NCBI GenBank assembly: GCA_965230275.1
Contig: CBDDKO010000002.1
Location: 2,666,001 to 2,730,000 of the forward strand
DNA: 64,000 nucleotides
Direction of reading: 5' to 3'
Source: JAJRRS01 sp965230275
GTDB lineage: Bacteria; Planctomycetota; Phycisphaerae; Phycisphaerales; Phycisphaeraceae
Positions 8,083-15,666 of this stretch are shown piece by piece (positions within the stretch are counted from its first letter, which is position 1; the number at the start of each line of letters is the position of its first letter). A program made the position numbers and the translations under genes. Under the pieces are notes generated by a model. The model was given only the letters and a program-made list of their open reading frames with translations, made no database searches and was not told the DNA's origin.

Positions 8083-8283
8083 GAAACTCGGATGGATCGG
8101 ATGTAAACGGATAAAGAAGAAAGGCTTTCACCACAGAGAACACGGAGAACACAGAGGACCTATGGTGCTTATCTGTGTATTTTGCGCCTTATCCTTATGT
8201 GGCTATGTCTTATCCGTTTGAATCCGCATGTATCCGAGTTCCTGCCTGTCTTCCTCTGCGATCTTTGTACCCTCTGTGGTGAA
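8083..8283. repeat. modular inverted-repeat block downstream of the aquaporin gene
   Basis: Module A at 8084-8113 (AACTCGGATGGATCGGATG..ACGGATAA), module B at 8127-8157 (TTCACCACAGAG..), then complement of A at about 8210-8240 and complement of B at 8253-8283 (CTCTGTGGTGAA). It has the same two modules as 6853-7170. It lies between the convergent aquaporin and acyl-CoA ligase genes. Confidence 0.75.
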
Positions 8284-8291
8284 GCTTCTTC

Positions 8292-9785
8292 TTACTCCGC
8301 CTTGAGTTCGCGGCGCATGATCTTGCCGGTGGGGTTGCGTGGCAGCGTGTCGAGTCGGTGCACTTCTTTGGGGACCTTGAACTGGGCGAGGTTATCGCGG
8401 CAGTGGTTGCGGATGCTGGGTTCGTCGAACTCGGAATCTTCGTTAAGTTCGACGAAGGCGATCGGGACTTCGCCGCGCATGTCGTCCTGTTTGCCGATGA
8501 CGGCGGAGGCGGCGACGGACGGGTGGGTGTTGAGGACTTCTTCGATCTCGCGTGGGAAGACGTTTTCGCCGCCGACGATGAGCATTTCCTTCTTTCGGCC
8601 GGTGATGTAGAGAAAGCCGTCTTCGTCGACCTTGCCGATGTCGCCGGTGCGGAACGCGCGGACGGGTTGGCTCGTGCCGGGCGGGGTAATTTCGGTGATG
8701 ACCTCGGCGGTCTTGTCGTCGAGTTTGTAGTAGCCCTTCATGAGGTTGGGGCCGGTGAGGATGATCTCGCCGTCCTGGTTGGGCGGGAGGAGGTTGTTCT
8801 GCTCATCGAGGATGAAGTTGCCGACGCCGGGCAGTGCCGGGCCGACGGAGTAGCGTTTGTTGCGGTCGGGGGTGGACCAGTTGCAGCCGGGCGAGGTCTC
8901 AGTCAGGCCGTAACCCTCGAGAAGATTAACGTTGAACCGATCTTTGAAGGCTTCGTAGATCGCGTCGGAGAGTGGTTCGGCGCCGCAGACGGCGAGGCGG
9001 ATGGACTTGAAGCTGTCGGGGCTTGCACTCTTGACGCTCAGCAGCGCGCCGTACATGGAGGGGACGGCGATGAAGACGTCGGGGTGGTGCTTTTCGATCA
9101 GGCCGATGATCTTGCGCGGCACGAAGCGGGCGGTGTAGACGACACGTGCGCCGATGTACAGCGGTAGCAGGGTGAGGACGGTCAAGCCGAAGCTGTGGAA
9201 CTGCGGCAGGACGCCGAGGAACGTGTCGGCGTGCGTGAGCCCGGCATGCTCAACGGCGGCGAGGACGTTAGATTGTAAGTTGCCGTGGGAGAGCATGACG
9301 CCTTTGGGCTTGCCGGACGTGCCGGAGGTGTACAGCAGGACGGCCAGTTCATCGTCGCTGGGATTCGGCGGGAAACGCAGCGGCGGGATACCCTTGAAGC
9401 TGACCTTTTCAAGCTCGAGGATCTTGATGCCATCGGGGATGACGTCTGGCCCGCCGAGGAAATCGAGCATCTTGGAGGAAGTGATGATCGTGTCGATGTC
9501 GCTGTCGCGGATGACGTATTCGAGCTCGTCCTTATTCAGCAGGTAGTTCAGCGGCACGGGCACCTTGCCGGCGAGCCAGGCGCCGAGGAACGTGACGGGG
9601 AACGCGCCGCTGGTGGGCAGGAGGATGCCGACGTGTTTGGCGTCGGTGGCTTGTTTGATCTCCCGGGCGACGAAGCAGGCCCCGCCGGCGAGCTTGGCGT
9701 AGGTGTAGGCACGCTGGTCGTCGGTGATGGCGATGCTGAGCGGCTGTTTAATGGCGCGGGCGAGGATCGGGCGGAGCAGGCTCAT
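8292..9785 (-). CDS. acyl-CoA ligase (AMP-forming, long-chain fatty acid type)
   Basis: 497 residues, ANL superfamily. Motifs in order: P-loop LLYTSGTSGKPKGVMLSH, GYGLTETSPG, the hinge YITGRKKEMLIVGGENVFPREIEE, and the C-terminal catalytic lysine motif PRNPTGKIMRREL. It activates a carboxylic acid to the acyl-adenylate and then to the CoA thioester, in the cytoplasm or at the membrane face. Length is shorter than E. coli FadD (about 560) but usual for class I acyl-CoA/acyl-ACP synthetases. No beta-oxidation or polyketide genes are adjacent, so the acyl substrate is unknown. Confidence 0.93.
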   Translation of the reverse strand: MSLLRPILARAIKQPLSIAITDDQRAYTYAKLAGGACFVAREIKQATDAKHVGILLPTSGAFPVTFLGAWLAGKVPVPLNYLLNKDELEYVIRDSDIDTIITSSKMLDFLGGPDVIPDGIKILELEKVSFKGIPPLRFPPNPSDDELAVLLYTSGTSGKPKGVMLSHGNLQSNVLAAVEHAGLTHADTFLGVLPQFHSFGLTVLTLLPLYIGARVVYTARFVPRKIIGLIEKHHPDVFIAVPSMYGALLSVKSASPDSFKSIRLAVCGAEPLSDAIYEAFKDRFNVNLLEGYGLTETSPGCNWSTPDRNKRYSVGPALPGVGNFILDEQNNLLPPNQDGEIILTGPNLMKGYYKLDDKTAEVITEITPPGTSQPVRAFRTGDIGKVDEDGFLYITGRKKEMLIVGGENVFPREIEEVLNTHPSVAASAVIGKQDDMRGEVPIAFVELNEDSEFDEPSIRNHCRDNLAQFKVPKEVHRLDTLPRNPTGKIMRRELKAE

Positions 9786-9886
9786 CGTGTTGGCCCCATG
9801 TGATAGATAGGTGTCTTACGCTTAGACTATATCAGCACCCGGGGTGTAGGGACACGAGCGAGCAAACCAGATCAGGGGATACGGTG

Positions 9887-10666
9887 ATGATTAGAGCGTT
9901 GAGTGTATATCTGTTAGCGGCGATCGGGCTGGTGCTGGGCGGCTGCGCGTATGACCGCGGGCCCAGCGCGACGGAGGTGGCGCAGTCTGCGTTCCAGCGG
10001 GGCGACTACACCCGGGCGCTGACGACGTCGCAGCGCGCCGCGGCGACCGCTGGGGGGCACGACCGCGACCTGTCGCACTACATGGCCGGGATCTCGGCGT
10101 ACCGCCTGGGCAACATGGCGACGGCGGAGCGCTACCTGCGTGTGGCGGCCAAGAGCAGCGACGATTCACTTTCGGCCGACGCCCAATCGACGTTGGGTCT
10201 GATCTATTCGCAGATGGGCCGATACGCCGAGGCGGCGAACGCGTTCCTGCGCGGCGCGGACCATCAATCGGGCGAAGACCGGGCGCAGGCGTACTTCTAC
10301 GGCGGGATCGCCCAGCAGAAGATCGGCCGATGGCCCCAGGCGCGGACGAGCCTGCTGCTGGCGCGCAAGACGACGCGCGACCCGGCGTTGCTCTCGCGGG
10401 TGGATCAGCAGTTGGCGGTGACGGGGTACACGATTCAGCTCGGCGCGTTTTCTAGCCGGGCGAACGCCGACAAGCTGGCGGGCAAACACGCCCTGCGTGC
10501 CTCGTCGGCGAAGGCGGGCAGTGTGTTTGTTACGCCGAGCACGAGATCGAATGGGCAGGTGATGCACCTGGTTCAGGTTGGACGCTATGCGACCTTCGGT
10601 GCCGCGAGCGCGGGGCGTAGCAAGCTGGGGGTGGGTGATGCGGTGATTGTGCCGTTGCAGCGGTAA
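9887..10666 (+). CDS. TPR lipoprotein with C-terminal SPOR domain
   Basis: 259 residues from the ATG at 9887, which has AGGGGA 7 nt upstream. The lipobox LGGC (Cys about residue 20) marks a lipoprotein. Residues about 30-165 form TPR-like helix pairs (FQRGDYTRALTTS, LGLIYSQMGRYAEAANAFLRG, IAQQKIGRWPQARTSLL). Residues about 183-259 form a SPOR domain (GYTIQLGAFSSRANADKLAGK.. LVQVGRYATFGAA). SPOR domains bind glycan strands lacking stem peptides at division sites. That makes it a candidate division- or wall-associated periplasmic scaffold, relevant because planctomycete cell walls were long disputed. It is divergent from the acyl-CoA ligase gene. Confidence 0.85.
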   Translation: MIRALSVYLLAAIGLVLGGCAYDRGPSATEVAQSAFQRGDYTRALTTSQRAAATAGGHDRDLSHYMAGISAYRLGNMATAERYLRVAAKSSDDSLSADAQSTLGLIYSQMGRYAEAANAFLRGADHQSGEDRAQAYFYGGIAQQKIGRWPQARTSLLLARKTTRDPALLSRVDQQLAVTGYTIQLGAFSSRANADKLAGKHALRASSAKAGSVFVTPSTRSNGQVMHLVQVGRYATFGAASAGRSKLGVGDAVIVPLQR

Positions 10667-10745
10667 AGGCGAGGGGCGCTGTAAGCGATCCGGGCCTAGG
10701 CTGCGCCAAGACCCGGCTTTGGGGGGTGTTGTGATAGCGTGGTGG

Positions 10746-11120
10746 TTAGGCGCAGCGGAAGATCAGGTGATCGCTGATGGTGTGGGCGAGCTCGAGCAGG
10801 TTGGCGCGGGTGACGTCGTCGAGTTCGTCGAAGGCCATGCCGATCAGCTGCTTGCGTCGGCCAAGAGCTTCCATCCAGATCACGCGCGAGGGCAGGGTCA
10901 CGCAGAGGTCGTTGTGCTTCGAGTGCACCTTAATGGTGAACTCGTCGCCGATCTTCATGATGGGTTTGCCCTTGTGCTCGATACGGATGCCGGAGGCCGA
11001 GAGGTCCACTACCTGCCCGAGGCAGCTGGCGGCCTGGGTGCAGCGTAGCCGGCCATGCCGACGGCGGTTGGGGATCGTTTCTTCATCGAGAATGAGCTTG
11101 GGATTACGTGCAAGTCGCAT
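10746..11120 (-). CDS. PilZ-domain protein (cyclic-di-GMP receptor candidate)
   Basis: 124 residues from the ATG at 11120 (MRLARNPKLI). The upstream extension to 11234 lacks family features. The PilZ ligand motifs are intact: RRRHGR (RxxxR-type) near residue 20 and DLSASG (D/NxSxxG) near residue 40, followed by beta-barrel strands (IGDEFTIKVHSK.. LPSRVIWMEA). Stand-alone PilZ proteins sense cyclic-di-GMP and act on motility, secretion or polysaccharide synthesis. Two HD-GYP genes lie elsewhere in the window (28916, 58415). The next upstream gene on the strand is a kinase-fold protein. Confidence 0.85.
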   Translation of the reverse strand: MRLARNPKLILDEETIPNRRRHGRLRCTQAASCLGQVVDLSASGIRIEHKGKPIMKIGDEFTIKVHSKHNDLCVTLPSRVIWMEALGRRKQLIGMAFDELDDVTRANLLELAHTISDHLIFRCA

Positions 11121-11230
11121 GCATGGCCTATCGGCGTTAACCGGTTCTGCCTGAGATGGGTATGAGGACCACGGCGTGCGATGCGTATGGGTTATGACGG
11201 TTATGCGGGTTGAGGTGTCTACTCGTGCGG

Positions 11231-12601
11231 TCACGCGCTGGGCTGGAGGAGCCGGCGTTGGATCCGCTGGACCCCGCGGAGGATGTCGTCGGCGGTCTGG
11301 AAGGGGGCGTCTTCCTGATCCTTGGGCCGGAGTACGGCGGCGGTCAGGCCGGAGAGGGCCTGGGCCTCGGTGCTGTCGGGGTGGTAGTCGATCAGGTGGG
11401 CGAACTGGGGGTTGTGCGTGGGCTTGTTGATCTGCAAAGCGAGGTAGAAGGTGTCGATGGCGGGATCGGTTTTGTGGTGGATGCAGGTGAAGGATCGGTT
11501 GGTGACCTGGCCTTTCTCGAGCATCCGGCCGAGCATGCGCTGGATCTTGCTGGTGCGCATCATTTCGCCGAACAGGCTGGTCAATAGCGGGCTCTGCTGC
11601 AGGTCTTCACCGATGCGGGCGGCCGAGCCGAAGTCCACGAACCCGACGCCCTGTGGCGTGAGCACGAAGTTGTCCAGCCGAAGGTCCAGGTGCATGACGT
11701 TGGCCTGGTTGTGCAGGACCGAGAGCAGCTCGGCGCTCTGGCGTGCGAACTCGATCTGCGAGAGCCTCGGCCCGCCGGTGCGTAACCAGTTCATCGCGAG
11801 CCGCCGCACGAAGCCGTTGTCGTCTTTCACCACACCCATGGGTTTGGGCACCTGGTGTTTGTATGGCTCGGGCAGTTCGGACTGAAGGATCTTGAGGATC
11901 GCGGCTTCACGTGTCAGGAACGTGGGGAAGACGCTGTCGACGAGTTTGTGGACGCGGGTCTGGATATCGTTTTCGTCGGCATCTGGGAAGCGGCTGCGCA
12001 GCCGATAGGTGATGTCGGCGTAGGTCGGGATCTCCTTACAGACGACGTAGCCGTGCGGCGTGTTGGGGTCGGGCATCAGCTCGACTTTGTAGGTGAACCG
12101 TTCCGTGACATCGCCGGGCTGGATCATCGCGATTTTGCGTGCGGCGAAGTAATGGATGCGTGGGCACAGGCCGGGCAGGCGCAGGCCGAGTCGGCTGAGG
12201 TGGGTGACGGCGTGGGGCGTCTCGAGGATGAACCCGCGCTTGTTTTCGTAGTCCTGCGCAATCCGGCGGACGCGCTTCTCATCACGGCCCACGTAGACGA
12301 ACAGCCCGCCCCATTGCAGATGGCTGAAGACCTCGTCGGGGAGCTTCGGGTTTTTGTCGGCTGCGAAAAGGAAGTCGGCCGGGGGATGAGACCGGCCCGC
12401 ATCGCTGCGGTAAGCGCGGTACCCGTTTATTTTGTCGGCAAACTCGCGCTGGACCACGGCGTCGATCAGGCGGTCCCCGAAACCACCCAGCCCGTTCCGG
12501 TCGGAACTTGAACGGCAGGATGATCCGCGCGCATCACCGGCGGCGCGGGGATTGACGGCGGGGACGCCGCTGGCAGTTTGGATCATCGCGTTGGGTCGCA
12601 T
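11231..12601 (-). CDS. protein kinase-fold protein of unknown substrate
   Basis: 456 residues from the ATG at 12601 (GGGG 6 nt upstream); a GTG at 12640 and an ATG at 12586 are alternatives. The catalytic loop HLDLRLDNFVL (HxDxxxxN) and the metal-binding VDFGSAAR show a eukaryotic-like or lipopolysaccharide-kinase fold. The glycine loop and VAIK-type lysine are not obvious in the first 250 residues, which instead carry a separate basic domain (QWGGLFVYVGRDEKRVRRIAQDYENKRGF). The C-terminal 100 residues (KGQVTNRSFTCIHHKTDPAIDTF..) are family-specific. It could be a sugar/lipid or protein kinase. It sits between PilZ and C39-like genes, all on the minus strand. Confidence 0.7.
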   Translation of the reverse strand: MRPNAMIQTASGVPAVNPRAAGDARGSSCRSSSDRNGLGGFGDRLIDAVVQREFADKINGYRAYRSDAGRSHPPADFLFAADKNPKLPDEVFSHLQWGGLFVYVGRDEKRVRRIAQDYENKRGFILETPHAVTHLSRLGLRLPGLCPRIHYFAARKIAMIQPGDVTERFTYKVELMPDPNTPHGYVVCKEIPTYADITYRLRSRFPDADENDIQTRVHKLVDSVFPTFLTREAAILKILQSELPEPYKHQVPKPMGVVKDDNGFVRRLAMNWLRTGGPRLSQIEFARQSAELLSVLHNQANVMHLDLRLDNFVLTPQGVGFVDFGSAARIGEDLQQSPLLTSLFGEMMRTSKIQRMLGRMLEKGQVTNRSFTCIHHKTDPAIDTFYLALQINKPTHNPQFAHLIDYHPDSTEAQALSGLTAAVLRPKDQEDAPFQTADDILRGVQRIQRRLLQPSA

Positions 12602-12697
12602 CGAAGCCCCGTGTGGTAGTACTCTGGCCCGGCGTCGCACCGGGCTTTCACAGGCAGGCTGTCGCTACGTCATGATACACGCGATCAGGGACCGGGC

Positions 12698-13915
12698 CTA
12701 GGGTGTTGGCGGTAAAACATTCGGATTGCTGCCGGTCTTATCCTTGGGCTTGATGATGTATGCGATCCCGCCGTGCCGGAGCCACGCACGTGCCAGCTCG
12801 TCGGACCGATAAATGATCCCTTCACCACGCGCCCGACTGGCGCCGTCGTTCATCACGGCGTGGCCCTGTTCTGTCAGGCCGCGGATCACCACGATGTGGC
12901 CGTAGGTCTGGTCCATCAGGTTGCTGGGGAACGTGCCGGACTCAAAACGGATCGAGATCGCGATCGGCTGGCCCTGAGCGATGTAGGCCTTGACCTGATC
13001 CCACGTGCGGACACGGGCCAGGTGTGCGTCGTAACCGAGCTGCCCGGCGTAGGCGACTGCGCGTCCCCAATTCCCGAAGATGCCGGTCTCGGGGTCGTAG
13101 ATCCCAAGCACGTTGTCCAGCAACGGCTCCTCGCTGCCTTGGTAGCGCAGAATCATGGTCGTCGCTGTGGGTGAGCAGACCCTTGACCAGAGGGCTTTGG
13201 GGGTATCACTTTGCGGGACGAACGGGACGTCCAGCGTGCGCGCCCACGGGCCGTCGATGCTGACCTGCTCGGTTAATTCATCGCGACGGCCCGGGTCTTT
13301 CACGATGCCGGAGTACACGGCGGTGAGTTTGTGGATGGTCGGGCGGGTCGGCCCATCCACCTCGAAGCTTTGTAATACGGCGCGTAGCTGCAGCGCGTCG
13401 GCGGGCCGGTCCAATACGAGGTAGTCGATCTTGACCTTGCCGTGCTCAAAAGCGGCGTTGTTTTTATCCGCCGGCAGCGTCTTGCCCCACGACCCGATGT
13501 ATAGCCAGGGTGACCAGTCGGAAGAACGGGCATCTCGCGAGCGGACGAAGAACTTGACGCCGGTTAATGGCGGCGCATCCACGTTCCATGAAGGTAATAC
13601 CTCGGTGATCGGGAAGTCTGTCTCGTAGACCGGGCTGGTCCACCGGCCGTTGCGTGGGTAGTTCGTGCCCGGCGGGTCGTCCAGCGTCAGAGCGTCTGAC
13701 GCTGTGGCTACAACACGCACGGATTCGCCCGCGGCCCAGCTATCTGTGTCCGTGACGGTGATCATGCGATCCACGAATCCCAGCGGGTTTTCCCGCCAAT
13801 CGATCTCGGACGGGGATTCACGCTTATCCGTAGCCGAACAGCCCGCAAGCACGGCCAGCACCCACGCGATGGAGATAAACGGTATGGCGATTGTTTTGTT
13901 TGGCCTGCGTTTCAT
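12698..13915 (-). CDS. C39-family-like cysteine peptidase lipoprotein
   Basis: 405 residues. The signal peptide ends in lipobox LAGC (Cys about residue 26). Residues about 40-215 look like a beta-rich domain (PVYETDFPITEVLPSWN.. FFVRSRDARSSDWSPW), and residues 225-395 form a papain-like C39 domain. Catalytic Cys lies in SRVCSPTATTMILRY, His in YGHIVVIRGL and Asn/Asp in AVMNDGAS. It should act in the periplasm or at the outer membrane as a peptidase or transglutaminase-like enzyme. Its gene follows the esterase at 13937 by 21 nt, so they are probably co-transcribed. Confidence 0.82.
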   Translation of the reverse strand: MKRRPNKTIAIPFISIAWVLAVLAGCSATDKRESPSEIDWRENPLGFVDRMITVTDTDSWAAGESVRVVATASDALTLDDPPGTNYPRNGRWTSPVYETDFPITEVLPSWNVDAPPLTGVKFFVRSRDARSSDWSPWLYIGSWGKTLPADKNNAAFEHGKVKIDYLVLDRPADALQLRAVLQSFEVDGPTRPTIHKLTAVYSGIVKDPGRRDELTEQVSIDGPWARTLDVPFVPQSDTPKALWSRVCSPTATTMILRYQGSEEPLLDNVLGIYDPETGIFGNWGRAVAYAGQLGYDAHLARVRTWDQVKAYIAQGQPIAISIRFESGTFPSNLMDQTYGHIVVIRGLTEQGHAVMNDGASRARGEGIIYRSDELARAWLRHGGIAYIIKPKDKTGSNPNVLPPTP

Positions 13916-13936
13916 GTTGGATTGAAGGTGATTGGG

Positions 13937-14773
13937 TTATTCGCTTGTGGATTCTTTATGCGTTTCGTTTACCAGGCGCTTCGATGTGATCCACGGCAGC
14001 AAATCGGGATCGGCAAAAGCGGGCGACCAGCTGTTGTGGCCGACGTCAGGATACTCGGTGTACGTCGGCTCGCTCCCGGCTTCACGTAGGGCATCGACCA
14101 TGACGCGCGAACGCTCGGGCGGGACGACCGTGTCGGCGTCGCCGTGGAAGACCCAGACAGGCGTGCGGATCCGGTCGGCAACCGCGGGGTCACCCCCGCC
14201 GCAGATCGGCACAGCCGCAGCGAACCGGTCGGGCCAACGGCAGATCGCGTCCCATGTGCCGTACCCCCCCATCGACAGACCCATGATGTACAGCCGATCG
14301 GTGTCGATGTCGTGTGTTTCGATCAGCGAGTCGATCAACTCCTGAGTCATGCGCATCGGGTTGGACGGCATGTCGGCGAAGGCCAGTTCTTCCTTCTCCC
14401 AATCGGCGATGCTCCACTTCGCTCCGTCCGGGCACTGCGGGACGACGACGATGCAGTTGTACTCATCAACCGCTTTCAGGAGCACGTCCTTGCCCCAGAA
14501 TAATTGGCGCTGGTTGTCACTACCGCGTTCGCCGGCTCCGTGCAGGAACAACAGCAGCGGCATCGGGCTATCAGGCTTTGCAGGTTTCGCCAGTCGGTAA
14601 CGCAGCGTGCCACCCAGTTCGTCTTCATACACGCCGAGCTCAAACCTTTGCTCTGCGATGTCCTGCGTCTCGCTTGTTTCAGCCAGGCCGACACTTTGTC
14701 GCAGCGCCAGCAGCAGGATCGCAATAACTGTCAGAGGATGAGCGGTCATGGAATGAAGCGCGGGTAACGGCAT
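13937..14773 (-). CDS. secreted alpha/beta hydrolase (esterase / prolyl-oligopeptidase-like)
   Basis: 278 residues from the ATG at 14773, which has GGAGGT 4 nt upstream; an ATG at 14791 gives six more residues. A signal peptide spans about residues 1-30. Oxyanion-hole region LLFLHGAGERGSDN, nucleophile elbow GLSMGGYG, acid in WVFHGDADTVVPP and His in DVGHNSWSP give a full Ser-Asp-His triad. The pattern resembles the predicted peptidase / carbohydrate esterase CE1-like hydrolases common in planctomycetes, acting outside the cytoplasm on esterified polysaccharide or peptides. It heads the gene pair with the C39-like lipoprotein. Confidence 0.87.
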   Translation of the reverse strand: MPLPALHSMTAHPLTVIAILLLALRQSVGLAETSETQDIAEQRFELGVYEDELGGTLRYRLAKPAKPDSPMPLLLFLHGAGERGSDNQRQLFWGKDVLLKAVDEYNCIVVVPQCPDGAKWSIADWEKEELAFADMPSNPMRMTQELIDSLIETHDIDTDRLYIMGLSMGGYGTWDAICRWPDRFAAAVPICGGGDPAVADRIRTPVWVFHGDADTVVPPERSRVMVDALREAGSEPTYTEYPDVGHNSWSPAFADPDLLPWITSKRLVNETHKESTSE

Positions 14774-14993
14774 GAAGACCTCCATTGGCAAAGGCTGATC
14801 GTGCGGCTGAACTAGGCTAATCAGTGTAGCTGCAGGGCGTTGTGCGGTGTATCAACCAAGACAAGGCTCCAGGCGGACCGTCTCCCGGCCCGGCGGCAAG
14901 CCTTTATGAAAGACCAAGATATAAACGGCGAAAGCGGGGCAAGATAGGCAATAGCTGATCAGCATTTTTTCTGCGTAACCGATGAAAATAGTC

Positions 14994-15021
14994 TTGCATC
15001 GGACATGGCTAACCTGATAAA
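14994..15021 (+). promoter_or_regulatory. candidate promoter for plus-strand small RNA
   Basis: TTGCAT (14994-14999) and GATAAA (15016-15021) are separated by 16 nt. A start near 15028 is expected. There is no open reading frame with a ribosome-binding site downstream before the terminator. Confidence 0.45.
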
Positions 15022-15027
15022 GTCGCT

Positions 15028-15181
15028 CGTGCAGGCACGGAGGGGTAGGTGGGGAGAAAGACCAGCTACCCATTCCCTTCGGTAGTTCCATTCGGCAAGC
15101 GCTAACTTGATCGAATGTTTCTTCCGTACCTGTAAAACCGCCGCCATGAGGGGAGAGACTCATAGGCGGCGGTGTTTTTTT
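15028..15181 (+). ncRNA. candidate structured small RNA, plus strand
   Basis: About 150 nt. Visible helices are CGTGC/GCACG at 15028-15039, GGGTAG/CTACCC between about 15043 and 15072, and a compound hairpin 15089-15117 (CATTCG-g-CAAG-loop-CTTG-at-CGAATG), ending in a strong intrinsic terminator (15137-15181). No match to SRP RNA, tmRNA, RNase P RNA or 6S RNA was recognised by eye. Ends are inferred from promoter and terminator positions. It could instead be a leader whose gene was lost. Confidence 0.45.
15137..15181 (+). terminator. intrinsic terminator
   Basis: Stem ACCGCCGCC-ATGAG (15137-15150) pairs with CTCAT-a-GGCGGCGGT (15159-15173), followed by g and seven T (15175-15181). On the minus strand the same stem is followed by only four T. 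Confidence 0.9.
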
Positions 15182-15265
15182 GCGCTCACCCAGCCATAAC
15201 GGACATACAGATCAAGCCGGCCCGGGGCCCTGATCCTTTCCCCCATCAGTGTCTGATTTACCCAT

Positions 15266-15335
15266 AAAAAAAGCCCCGACCGTGTTCATCCTGAAGCACC
15301 AGAACGGTCCAAACAGGGCATAACAGTCGGAGCTT
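15266..15335 (-). terminator. intrinsic terminator of the minus-strand RNA
   Basis: Minus-strand stem AAGCTCCGACTGTT (15322-15335) pairs with AACACGGTCGGGGCTT (15271-15286), followed by seven T (plus-strand A at 15266-15272). Confidence 0.85.
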
Positions 15336-15425
15336 CGTTAGAAGCCGGCACAGATGCCTCGATCCGGAGGGCGGGTTCCGTATCGGGGCTCCGGACAGTG
15401 CGTCCGGCAGCCAGCCCCTTTGTGT
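15266..15425 (-). ncRNA. candidate structured small RNA, minus strand
   Basis: About 160 nt from a predicted start near 15425. The 5' part folds into a long hairpin at 15385-15418: GGGGCT/AGCCCC enclosing CCGGAC/GTCCGG. The 3' part is a terminator hairpin. The AGCCCCGA strand of the 5' hairpin can also pair with the UCGGGGCU strand of the terminator, so two exclusive folds are possible, as in attenuators. No coding gene follows for about 490 nt, favouring a free RNA. No known family was recognised. Confidence 0.5.
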
Positions 15426-15431
15426 GTGCGT

Positions 15432-15460
15432 AGCATAGTCCCCTGTTAATCATAAGACAA
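15432..15460 (-). promoter_or_regulatory. strong promoter for the minus-strand RNA
   Basis: TTGTCT (15455-15460) and TATGCT (15432-15437) on the minus strand are separated by exactly 17 nt, close to the sigma-70 consensus and the best promoter match noted in this window. Confidence 0.6.
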
Positions 15461-15666
15461 GCGCGTCTTTTCAATTTTATCACTTTTTTTTTGCCCCCAA
15501 TAATCCCACTTATTTACCGGCTCAGCCGGGAGATACCTTGGAATCCGGCCTGCCCGTGCTATTATGTAATAGTTAGGCAACACCCAATTAATCATCCTAG
15601 ACCACAGCTGGGGCATCCCGGTGTGGGTCTACGGGTATCAGACGGCAACTTATAGGACTCGGATCC

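Larger units (their letters stand above)
14774..15666. other. 893-nt gene-free gap holding two convergent RNA candidates
   Basis: No protein gene is supported here. The right part carries promoter-hairpin-terminator sets on both strands (14994-15181 plus; 15266-15460 minus). 14792-14990 shows nothing recognisable. 15490-15666 is AT-richer leader of the LEPR gene, with an inverted repeat CTATTATGTAATAG around 15560. Confidence 0.6.

Noticed and set aside
14852..15483. Two minus-strand open frames of 103 and 65 codons in the gap before the LEPR gene
   Set aside because: They run through strong terminators and RNA-like hairpins, lack SD sites and show no protein-like pattern.
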